DNA of 5,115 nt from an uncultured Dorea sp. (GTDB lineage: Bacteria > Bacillota > Clostridia > Lachnospirales > Lachnospiraceae). The notes below the pieces were generated by a model that was not told where the DNA came from, ran no database searches, and was given only the letters and a program-made list of their open reading frames with translations. Below, one piece after another: positions 1 to 5,115 of the stretch (the first letter of the stretch is position 1; every line of letters begins with the position of its first letter). The stretch is from the NCBI GenBank assembly GCA_910578495.1, contig CAJTRE010000068.1, forward strand, positions 1 to 5,115, in the 5' to 3' direction. The position numbers and the translations under genes are program-made.

Positions 1-99
1 CATAAAACTTTTTCAAAAAATATTCAGTTTTCTATTGACTTTTTATTTGCAGGCTCTTTAGATAACTAAATAGACAAATCAATACTGTTTTTCCTCGTT

Positions 100-128
100 A
101 TTATACCATACTTTCTCTTCTTCAACAA
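100..128 (-). promoter_or_regulatory. Putative leftward sigma-A promoter for a gene beyond the left edge
   Basis: Read on the minus strand, TTGTTG (123-128) is followed after exactly 17 bp by TATAAT (100-105). A TG one base before the -10 makes it an extended -10 promoter. Transcription would start near 93 and run off the window, leaving a leader of at least 90 nt without a clear gene start. The ATG at positions 3-1 has no ribosome site before it. The promoter lies just beyond the terminator of the importer operon, which fits a new transcription unit. Upstream, at 143-156, overlapping small dyads (TTGTCACAA and ACAACTTGT) could be an operator. Confidence 0.55.
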
Positions 129-193
129 ACCTTATATAATAATTGTCACAACTTGTCGGATTTTAAAGTTTATAAAACCCTAAAATACAATTT

Positions 194-222
194 AAGACGC
201 AGCTCTTTTTAAGCTGCGTCTT
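194..222 (-). terminator. Hairpin terminator of the amino-acid ABC importer operon
   Basis: A perfect 11-bp inverted repeat (AAGACGCAGCT at 194-204, AGCTGCGTCTT at 212-222) encloses a 7-nt loop. It begins 2 nt after the ATPase stop codon. On the minus strand it is followed by TCTTAAATTGTATTTT, a broken rather than continuous U-tract, so termination may be incomplete. The position right after the last gene and the GC-rich core support an intrinsic terminator. It could also act as a 3' mRNA stabiliser. Confidence 0.78.
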
Positions 223-224
223 CT

Positions 225-1019
225 TTATAATACTTTTGATAAGAATTCTTTTAGTCTTTCGTCTTTGGGATTCTCAAAGAATTCTTTCGGATTTCCCTGT
301 TCTTTGATCTCCCCTCCATCCATAAACACTACTCGGTTCGCCACTTCTCTGGCAAATCCCATTTCATGTGTAACAACCACCATGGTCATGCCATCGTTGG
401 CAAGTTCTTTCATTAATTCCAGAACTTCTCCAACCATCTCCGGATCTAACGCAGAAGTCGGCTCGTCAAAGAGAATCACATCCGGATCCATCGCAAGAGA
501 ACGAACAATCGCAATCCTCTGCTTCTGTCCGCCGGACAGTCTGGACGGATATTCATTCGCCTTATCTTCCAATCCGATTCTGCGAAGCAGTTCCATCGCC
601 TGTTCACGAACTTCTGCCTCAATCTCTTTCTTCGTCGGAAGAGATTCTCCTGTACTCTTTCCGAACATCTTCGCCCGTTTTGCTTTCTTTACATCCTGCC
701 ATTTTACATGAACCGGAGCCAGCATAATATTCTGGAGCACCGTCTTATTGTTAAACAAATTGAAATGCTGAAATACCATACCCATATGACGACGATGTAC
801 ATTGATGTCCACACGCATATCTGCAATGTCAATATTATTAAAGATAATGCTTCCGCCGTCAGGATCTTCCATACAATTTAAACACCTTAAAAATGTACTT
901 TTTCCAGAGCCAGATGGACCGATAACCGCAACAATATCTCCCTTATTAATGGTAATATTAATATCCTTGAGAACTTCTACGCCGCCAAAACTTTTCTTTA
1001 AATTAATTACGTCTATCAC
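225..1019 (-). CDS. Polar amino-acid ABC transporter ATP-binding protein (GlnQ/HisP family)
   Basis: This is the cytoplasmic ATPase that powers uptake of an amino acid through the adjacent permease, presumably as a homodimer. The 264 residues show Walker A GPSGSGKST (34-42), the Q-loop glutamine (Q84), signature LSGGQ (161-165), Walker B VILFDE with catalytic E186, a D-loop SALD (189-192) and H-loop H218. Family members are usually about 240 residues. The excess is a lysine-rich stretch of about 22 residues near 107-137, between the Q-loop and the signature. The start is GTG (1017-1019), giving MIDVINLKKSFGG, which matches the usual family N terminus. An AAGGAG site lies 11 nt upstream, inside the permease gene. 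The gene overlaps the permease by 17 bp, so translation is probably coupled. The substrate cannot be read from this subunit. Confidence 0.96.
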   Translation of the reverse strand: MIDVINLKKSFGGVEVLKDINITINKGDIVAVIGPSGSGKSTFLRCLNCMEDPDGGSIIFNNIDIADMRVDINVHRRHMGMVFQHFNLFNNKTVLQNIMLAPVHVKWQDVKKAKRAKMFGKSTGESLPTKKEIEAEVREQAMELLRRIGLEDKANEYPSRLSGGQKQRIAIVRSLAMDPDVILFDEPTSALDPEMVGEVLELMKELANDGMTMVVVTHEMGFAREVANRVVFMDGGEIKEQGNPKEFFENPKDERLKEFLSKVL

Positions 1020-1713
1020 TCTTTCTCAGGCTCCTTTCCATCAGTTTTATCAAAAGAGAAATAACCAGTACGAGTATAATGTAAATGACTGCCATTACGA
1101 GATACGGCACCATAAACTCATAACTGTTGCTTCCGATATAATTAAATGCCATATAGAGGTCTGCTACCGCTACAAAGCTGACAACAGATGTCTCTTTGAT
1201 AAGAGCAATAAACTCATTTCCAAGTGTAGGCAGAATGTTCTTTACTGCCTGTGGAATTACAATTTTCCACATACTTGTGCCAAAGCTTAACCCAACCGCA
1301 CGTCCGGCCTCCATCTGTCCGCTGTCTACAGACTGGATACCGCCTCGCATAATTTCCGAAATATAGGCTCCACTGTTCAATCCGAACACCAGTATTGCCA
1401 CCTGCAATCCTGTAATCTGCGCTCCCACCAGAGGCACAAATACATAATAGAATACCAGTAACTGCACCACAATCGGCGTACCACGAAACAACGCTACATA
1501 AAGACTACAGATTGCATTCAACACCTTGGGAAACGTCTTGTATTTCGGTAAAACCCTTGCTGTTGCAATCAGCGTACCAATCACAATACCAATCAACAGA
1601 CCAAGCACTGCAATGAGAACAGTATTCTGAAGACCTTCGACTACTTTAACGTACCCGCCTTGATCCAAAAATATTTCTATAAACTTTTCAACCTTGCGTT
1701 CAAAATTCCCCAT
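1003..1713 (-). CDS. Polar amino-acid ABC transporter permease (HisM/GlnP family)
   Basis: This integral membrane subunit forms the amino-acid channel, most likely as a homodimer since only one permease gene is present. The 236 residues are normal for the family. A hydrophilic N terminus (1-27) precedes a first membrane span at about 30-50. RGTPIVVQL (77-85) is the typical family motif. The cytoplasmic EAA loop, which docks on the ATPase, runs from E135 through G141 to IPQA (153-156). GNEFIALIKETS (165-176) is the usual substrate-path motif. A last hydrophobic span at about 203-222 ends in a basic tail. The ATG has AAGGAAA 7 nt upstream. It lies 38 bp after the binding protein and overlaps the ATPase by 17 bp, so the three form one operon. 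Confidence 0.96.
   Translation of the reverse strand: MGNFERKVEKFIEIFLDQGGYVKVVEGLQNTVLIAVLGLLIGIVIGTLIATARVLPKYKTFPKVLNAICSLYVALFRGTPIVVQLLVFYYVFVPLVGAQITGLQVAILVFGLNSGAYISEIMRGGIQSVDSGQMEAGRAVGLSFGTSMWKIVIPQAVKNILPTLGNEFIALIKETSVVSFVAVADLYMAFNYIGSNSYEFMVPYLVMAVIYIILVLVISLLIKLMERSLRKSDRRN
1031..1036 (-). promoter_or_regulatory. Ribosome binding site deciding the GTG start of the ATPase
   Basis: AAGGAG on the minus strand sits 11 nt before the GTG codon at 1019-1017 and lies within the end of the permease gene. The spacing is rather long. No ATG nearby would give the conserved family N terminus, so GTG is preferred. Confidence 0.6.
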
Positions 1714-1751
1714 TTTCTTCTTTCCTTATCTAACTTACATCATCATGAAGC

Positions 1752-2633
1752 TTACTGCATCTCATTGATAGATGTTATAATCGTTGCTGCCGGCGCAGCG
1801 TCAATGATGACATACTTGATATTGCCGTTTAACATATCCTGTACTGCAAGAGAACCATTCTTGTACTGTGCACATTTTGCCGGAAGTCCCGGGAATTCCC
1901 ATTCATCGCTTCCCTCTACATAGAACTGTCCTGTAGTTCCTGCCTGAACTCCGACTGCATCTGAATCTTTTAATTTTCCAAGAAGATCCGCTACAGCCTC
2001 TGCGTCTTTACACTCTGCAAAAGTATCGTCTGTGCTTGGAACAATCAGTCTCTGAGAAGCGGAGTAGTAAGACTCAGAGAATGTTACATACTCTTCACGT
2101 TCTTTATTAACTGTAAGACCTGCCATAGCAATATCACATTTCTTCTGTCCGACAGTCAGACATACTGCATCGAAATCCATATTCTGAATCACGAGTTCCT
2201 GATCAAATTCTTCTGCCATAAGCGCTGCGATCTCCATATCAATTCCGTAGTAATTCTCGCCCTTTGTAAACTCGAATGGTTCGAATGCCGCATTTGTAGC
2301 TACCACTAACTGATCTTTTGACTCATCAAGCTTTGCAGACTCTACAGCCTTCGGTTCACCATCTCCGAAATAACGGCCGCAAATCTCGTCTAATGTACCG
2401 TCTTCTTTGATCTTTGTTACAAATGCATTTACTTTCTTTAATAATTCCGGCTGAGACTTATCTACACCAAATGCATATTCTTCCTGTGTCAGATCAATGT
2501 CAATAACCTCTGCTTTTACAGCCTCCTTATCTTTACTTTCCTTAGAGTCACCAGAACTCCCTCCACAGGCTGCCAGAGATAAGGTACACACTGCAACTAA
2601 TACAAAACTAACTAATTTTTTTAACTTCATCAT
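1752..2633 (-). CDS. Amino-acid ABC transporter substrate-binding lipoprotein, apparently circularly permuted
   Basis: This extracellular lipid-anchored protein captures an amino acid for the importer. Residues 1-22 are a lipoprotein signal peptide with lipobox LAAC (lipidated C23), followed by a Ser/Asp/Lys linker. The fold is SBP_bac_3, but its parts are in swapped order. Residues about 41-94 (LTQEEYAFGV, PELLKKVNAF, IKEDGTLDEICGRYFG) match what normally ends the domain. Residues 109-290 then match the normal beginning and middle: LVVATNAAFEPFEF, YYGIDMEIA, AGLTV with R179 (ligand carboxylate), QAGTTGQ (230-236) and IDAAPA with D278 (ligand amine). The protein ends at 293, and only 38 bp separate it from the permease, so no normal C terminus can follow. 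The reading frame is unbroken and all core motifs are present, so it looks functional. Five cysteines besides the lipobox one (85, 158, 166, 208, 254) are unusual. The ligand is not certain. Confidence 0.95.
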   Translation of the reverse strand: MMKLKKLVSFVLVAVCTLSLAACGGSSGDSKESKDKEAVKAEVIDIDLTQEEYAFGVDKSQPELLKKVNAFVTKIKEDGTLDEICGRYFGDGEPKAVESAKLDESKDQLVVATNAAFEPFEFTKGENYYGIDMEIAALMAEEFDQELVIQNMDFDAVCLTVGQKKCDIAMAGLTVNKEREEYVTFSESYYSASQRLIVPSTDDTFAECKDAEAVADLLGKLKDSDAVGVQAGTTGQFYVEGSDEWEFPGLPAKCAQYKNGSLAVQDMLNGNIKYVIIDAAPAATIITSINEMQ

Positions 2634-2638
2634 TCATT

Positions 2639-2644
2639 CCTCCT
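2639..2644 (-). promoter_or_regulatory. Strong ribosome binding site of the binding-protein gene
   Basis: A perfect AGGAGG precedes two consecutive ATG codons. The spacing is 5 nt to the first (2633) and 8 nt to the second (2630). The second is closer to the ideal distance, so the true protein may be one residue shorter. The signal peptide is unaffected. Confidence 0.8.
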
Positions 2645-2676
2645 GTTTATCTCTTGTTCATTATTATTCGTTTCAA

Positions 2677-2690
2677 TGTATAATAATTCA
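2677..2690. promoter_or_regulatory. ARG-box-like site (possible ArgR/AhrC operator), downstream member
   Basis: TGTATAATAATTCA on the plus strand fits every fixed position of the ARG-box core TGNATWWWWATNCA. It covers about +6 to +20 of the importer promoter, where a repressor would block transcription. The flanking bases of the longer 18-bp consensus do not match. The sequence is very AT-rich, so a chance match is possible. Confidence 0.35.
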
Positions 2691-2702
2691 AGTACGAGTT
2701 AT

Positions 2703-2730
2703 ATTTTATCATGCTTTACATAAAAATCAA
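2703..2730 (-). promoter_or_regulatory. Promoter of the amino-acid importer operon
   Basis: On the minus strand, TTGATT (2725-2730) is separated by 16 bp from TAAAAT (2703-2708). A TG one base upstream of the -10 makes it an extended -10 promoter. Transcription would start near 2696, giving a leader of about 60 nt before the binding-protein ATG. It is the best candidate in the 143-bp gap after uppP. A weaker match (TTGAAT, 17 bp, AATAAT) lies downstream and overlaps one ARG-like box. Confidence 0.6.
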
Positions 2731-2759
2731 GTATTTTTATGCAAGAATTTGATTTTTAT
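2720..2759. repeat. AT-rich inverted repeat covering the importer -35 region
   Basis: ATAAAAATCAA (2720-2730) and TTGATTTTTAT (2749-2759) form a perfect 11-bp inverted repeat with an 18-nt spacer. A third arm, ATTTTTAT (2733-2740), can also pair with the first over 8 bp, so two foldings compete. The first arm contains the importer -35. It begins 17 bp after the uppP stop and could serve as an operator or as a weak AT-rich terminator for the uppP transcript. Confidence 0.5.
2730..2743. promoter_or_regulatory. ARG-box-like site, upstream member
   Basis: AGTATTTTTATGCA on the plus strand differs at one fixed position from the ARG-box core TGNATWWWWATNCA. It abuts the -35 element of the importer promoter, and its centre is 53 bp from that of the other candidate, about five helical turns. 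This would allow one ArgR hexamer to hold both sites, but the match is weaker and is inferred from sequence alone. Confidence 0.28.
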
Positions 2760-2776
2760 ACACATTATACAACAAA

Positions 2777-3604
2777 CTATCCGATGATTGCCTGTATAAT
2801 AGATACAAGTACAATCAAACCACCCAGTAGAATTCTATAATAACCAAATACTTTAAAATCATTTTTCTTAATATAACTCATTAAGAATTTGATCGCAATA
2901 ACAGACACTACAAAAGATACAATACATCCAAGCATCAGAAAACCAAACTCTGCTCCCGTAAATGCGAACCCAAACTTCAAAAGCTTTAAAAAACTCGCCC
3001 CAAACATAACCGGAATAGCAAGGAAAAATGTAAATTCTGCCGCAACCTCTCTGGACACTCCGATCATAAGGGCGCCTACGATTGTTGCCCCGGATCTTGA
3101 TGTTCCCGGAATAAGCGCCAGCATCTGGAAAAATCCAATCCATAACAACATAGTTATAGATAAATCTGAGATTTTATTCACAGATGGTCTGCACCCCTTA
3201 TTTCTGTTCTCAATGATAATAAAGAGCACACCATATACAATCAGCATAATTGCTACCGGAAGCGGTTTATAAAAAATAGTGTCTAAAATATCGTTAAACA
3301 AAACACCGACAATTCCCGCCGGAACAGAAGCAATAGCTACTTTTATCCACATCTGCCATGTAAGCATTTTCTGCTTCTGGTTTTTCTTTGGTGAAAATGG
3401 ATTCAGCTTATGAAAATACAGTACAACTACCGCCATAATAGCGCCTAACTGTATCACCACGTTAAACATCTCCATAAACTCTTTACTTAACCCCGGCGCC
3501 AACAGATCGCCAACGAGAATCAAATGTCCGGTACTGCTGACCGGAAGCCATTCTGTAATTCCTTCTACAATACCAAGTATAATTACTTTTAATGCGTCTA
3601 ACAT
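2777..3604 (-). CDS. uppP: Undecaprenyl-diphosphate phosphatase (UppP/BacA)
   Basis: This membrane enzyme removes one phosphate from undecaprenyl diphosphate, recycling the lipid carrier for peptidoglycan and other wall polymers. Extra copies are known to raise bacitracin tolerance. The 275 residues fit the family. The first catalytic region is EGITEWLPVSSTGHL (14-28), with E14, E18, S23 and H27 matching the conserved acidic, serine and histidine residues. The second is PGTSRSG (166-172), with R170. About eight hydrophobic spans are visible, with basic loops such as KKNQKQK (73-79) and ENRNKGCR (132-139). The ATG has AAGGAG 6 nt upstream and follows the HAD gene by 18 bp, so the two are probably cotranscribed. 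All key residues are present. Being chromosomal and in a housekeeping context, it does not by itself indicate a resistance island. Confidence 0.97.
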   Translation of the reverse strand: MLDALKVIILGIVEGITEWLPVSSTGHLILVGDLLAPGLSKEFMEMFNVVIQLGAIMAVVVLYFHKLNPFSPKKNQKQKMLTWQMWIKVAIASVPAGIVGVLFNDILDTIFYKPLPVAIMLIVYGVLFIIIENRNKGCRPSVNKISDLSITMLLWIGFFQMLALIPGTSRSGATIVGALMIGVSREVAAEFTFFLAIPVMFGASFLKLLKFGFAFTGAEFGFLMLGCIVSFVVSVIAIKFLMSYIKKNDFKVFGYYRILLGGLIVLVSIIQAIIG

Positions 3605-3622
3605 ACGTCTCTCCTTTTCTAA

Positions 3623-4453
3623 TTACAATACATGATTTTCAATAAATATTGCTATACCGTCTTCATCATTCGTATACTCTGTGACTGTATCAGCCATTTC
3701 TTTCACATCTTCCCTGCCGTTTTTCATAGCTACTCCTACACCGGCATATTTCATAAATGCCAGATCGTTGCCGCCATCTCCAAAGCCCATACTCTCTTCT
3801 GCCGGAATCCCCAGTATGTCAGCAAGCCACAGCATGGCTTCCCCTTTATTCACGCCTCCGGCATTGACTTCTATATTATTCACCAGAGCATTGGTAGCCT
3901 CTACGCCTTGTAATTTCTGTATCTCTGCAAGCGCCTGCTCTCGTTCCTTTAGGTCGGCGAATAACCCCTGCACCTTGTCAAGCGCCCGGTTCTCTTCCCG
4001 CAATTTATCCCACAAATTGTCAACTGCAACTCTTGTGGAACGAATATATCCCACCATAGGAGAACCCGGCAGAAAATGTTCCACCCGCTCCAGGGCACTA
4101 CGCTCAATATAACCGATACCATCATAATAGATTTCCCGCATAGCGTCGTACTTATCAAAAATATGTAAAAGCCGTTCTCCTACCTGTGCATCGATCAATC
4201 TCTCTCGGAGAACCTCTCCTGTTCGTATATCCAAAATCCTTGCTCCGTTGGCAGTAATCGCATAACGCATCCCTGGAAAATTTCTAATCTCTTCCGGGAG
4301 ACCGCAAAGAGGACGTCCGGTAACCGGAAGAATCTCTATTCCCCGGCCGGCCGCTTTTTCAAGCGCTTTTCTGGTACGTTCGGTAAGCTCTTTCTTTGAA
4401 TTTAACAACGTTCCGTCTAAGTCAAACCCCATCATTCCAACCTTATACTTCAT
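3623..4453 (-). CDS. Cof-type HAD-family phosphatase
   Basis: This is a cytoplasmic hydrolase of the haloacid dehalogenase superfamily, Cof/YidA type. Relatives dephosphorylate sugar phosphates, nucleotides or flavin precursors with broad specificity, so the substrate cannot be assigned. Motif I is DLDGT (11-15), with nucleophile D11 and acid/base D13. Motif II is T45 in VTGRP (44-48). Motif III is K203 in GVNKGEAM, and motif IV is GDGGND (225-230), with metal-binding D226 and D230. The region between about 85 and 190 is the C2-type cap that normally selects the substrate. The 276-residue length is typical. The ATG overlaps the upstream gene by 11 bp, with AAAGGA 11 nt before it, which suggests coupled translation. 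uppP follows after 18 bp. A link to carrier-lipid or wall metabolism is only guilt by association. Confidence 0.93.
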   Translation of the reverse strand: MKYKVGMMGFDLDGTLLNSKKELTERTRKALEKAAGRGIEILPVTGRPLCGLPEEIRNFPGMRYAITANGARILDIRTGEVLRERLIDAQVGERLLHIFDKYDAMREIYYDGIGYIERSALERVEHFLPGSPMVGYIRSTRVAVDNLWDKLREENRALDKVQGLFADLKEREQALAEIQKLQGVEATNALVNNIEVNAGGVNKGEAMLWLADILGIPAEESMGFGDGGNDLAFMKYAGVGVAMKNGREDVKEMADTVTEYTNDEDGIAIFIENHVL

Positions 4454-5024
4454 AGACCGTTAATTCCTTTCCCGACTTCGAAAACCGAAACAGTGACTTA
4501 CTGATTCCATCCCGTCCCATATGGTAAGCACTTCTAATATCTTCTTTTAACTTCTCTATTCCTTTCGCATCAGACGCAGGAACAAACAGTACCGTCTCTT
4601 TCGCAGGAACCGCTATTATTAAATCATCCTTCAGTTTATCTACACAAACCTGCCAGATATGTTTGAAACAGACCGCGCTCGCCTCGTGAATTCCATCTGC
4701 AATAATACCATATCCGCCATACCATGTATTTCCGATCACAAATTCAACATCTCTTACCAGATTTTCGCAGGCAGTATGATAAAGCTCTTCTATATCAGTA
4801 TTCGGCGGAAGCATATTGTCTTTCAGAATCTCATAAATTTCTTCGCCCCTCTTAATGGCAAAAATAATCTTTAAGCCGCCTACAAATTCAATTACCGGCG
4901 TATCTTTCTCAGAAAAGTTCTTTCCATTTAATGCCTTAGAATCAAAAAGTTCAGACTTTACCCATGGGTATATCTTATCTTTTATATGCTCAAACAGATA
5001 ATGTTCTTCTTCGTATTTTTTCAT
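4443..5024 (-). CDS. Hypothetical protein resembling the DUF1444/YtpQ family
   Basis: This 193-residue soluble protein has no signal peptide or membrane span. The pattern resembles DUF1444 (Bacillus YtpQ) as I remember it: an early GGLKIIFAI strand (49-57), then IEELYHTACENL (78-89), a GIHEASAVCFKHIW segment (111-124) and DDLIIAVPAKETVLFVPASD (133-152) followed by a charged helix. The family function is unknown to me and the assignment is tentative. The frame stays open upstream to a GTG at 5096, but I place the start at the ATG at 5024-5022. It has AAAGGA 9 nt before it, and the extra 24 upstream residues look like translated leader (MRFCEWRRLNCYDYEDT). Its end overlaps the HAD phosphatase start by 11 bp, so it appears to be the first gene of a three-gene operon with uppP. 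Confidence 0.8.
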   Translation of the reverse strand: MKKYEEEHYLFEHIKDKIYPWVKSELFDSKALNGKNFSEKDTPVIEFVGGLKIIFAIKRGEEIYEILKDNMLPPNTDIEELYHTACENLVRDVEFVIGNTWYGGYGIIADGIHEASAVCFKHIWQVCVDKLKDDLIIAVPAKETVLFVPASDAKGIEKLKEDIRSAYHMGRDGISKSLFRFSKSGKELTVYEV

Positions 5025-5033
5025 ATTCTGTTT

Positions 5034-5039
5034 TCCTTT
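5034..5039 (-). promoter_or_regulatory. Ribosome binding site deciding the start of the DUF1444-like gene
   Basis: AAAGGA on the minus strand sits 9 nt before the ATG at 5024. No comparable site precedes the GTG at 5096, so the shorter 193-residue product is preferred. Confidence 0.6.
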
Positions 5040-5060
5040 CTGTATTGTATCTTCATAATC

Positions 5061-5115
5061 GTAACAGTTCAGCCTGCGCCATTCGCAAAACCGCACTAAC
5101 GTGCTATTCGTTGCT
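5061..5115. repeat. GC-richer segment with short inverted repeats, possible intergenic palindromic element cut by the window edge
   Basis: Short paired arms are packed together: TGCG/CGCA (5075-5078, 5084-5087), GCAC/GTGC (5093-5096, 5101-5104, 4-nt loop) and GCAA/TTGC (5085-5088, 5111-5114) enclosing the previous pair. Base composition is richer in GC than the flanking leader. The GTAACAGTTCAGCCTGCGCC start resembles a palindromic intergenic repeat I associate from memory with Lachnospiraceae genomes, which is unverified. The remainder lies outside the window. Confidence 0.33.

Noticed and set aside
35..63. Rightward promoter from TTGACT at 35-40
   Set aside because: The sequence 17 bp downstream (TTAGAT) is a poor -10, and no plus-strand gene follows.
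131..146. Rightward -10 TATAAT at 135-140
   Set aside because: No acceptable -35 lies at the right distance, and there is only antisense DNA downstream.
265..711. Open plus-strand frame opposite the ATPase
   Set aside because: It is the antisense shadow of a strongly conserved ABC ATPase, with no ribosome site and no recognisable protein pattern. The same applies to 802-1290, 2889-3272 and 3681-4112.
1752..2633. Frameshift or assembly error explaining the odd order in the binding protein
   Set aside because: The frame is continuous from signal peptide to stop, each family block occurs once, and the neighbouring gene starts 38 bp later. A point error cannot swap segment order. A misassembly would need two exact in-frame joins.
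2777..3604. uppP as part of a bacitracin resistance island
   Set aside because: There is no BceAB- or BcrABC-like transporter or two-component system nearby. The adjacent ABC genes are an amino-acid importer.
5040..5080. Promoter for the three-gene operon around TACAAT in the leader
   Set aside because: TACAAT is an acceptable -10, but the -35 position reads CTGAAC or similar and the support is too weak to call.
5025..5096. Longer start (GTG at 5096) for the DUF1444-like gene
   Set aside because: There is no ribosome site before the GTG, the added residues look like translated leader, and a good AAAGGA precedes the ATG at 5024.

Overview
The window looks like chromosomal DNA from a low-to-mid GC Gram-positive anaerobe of the Clostridia, most likely Lachnospiraceae. 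The basis is the strong AGGAGG-type ribosome sites, a lipoprotein-anchored transporter binding protein, AT-rich intergenic DNA and protein sequences close to that group as I remember them. All six supported genes lie on the minus strand and read right to left. No RNA gene, CRISPR array or insertion sequence was seen.

Right part (about 5115 to 2777): three tightly packed genes. They are a protein resembling the DUF1444/YtpQ family (193 aa from its best start), a Cof-type HAD phosphatase that overlaps it by 11 bp, and uppP (undecaprenyl-diphosphate phosphatase) 18 bp further on. No convincing promoter was found for them. Upstream, a GC-richer stretch with short inverted repeats runs off the window edge and may be part of an intergenic palindromic repeat.

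Middle (2634-2776): a 143-bp regulatory gap. It holds a good leftward promoter with an extended -10, a perfect 11-bp inverted repeat covering the -35, and two sequences resembling ArgR (ARG) boxes that bracket the promoter about five helical turns apart.

Left part (2633 to 225): a complete polar amino-acid ABC importer operon of binding lipoprotein, permease and ATPase, closed by a perfect 11-bp hairpin at 194-222. The importer is the highlight. In the binding protein, the segment that normally ends the SBP_bac_3 fold comes first, directly after the lipoprotein signal. The segment that normally begins the fold follows it, and the protein stops just after the ligand-binding aspartate. It reads as a natural circular permutation. 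Its ATPase partner carries a roughly 22-residue basic insertion between the Q-loop and the signature motif. The three proteins would capture an amino acid (arginine or a relative is possible, given the ARG-like boxes), move it through a permease dimer and power the step by ATP.

Far left (1-193): no gene. It has a well-formed leftward promoter with an extended -10 for a gene beyond the window, with overlapping small dyads upstream.
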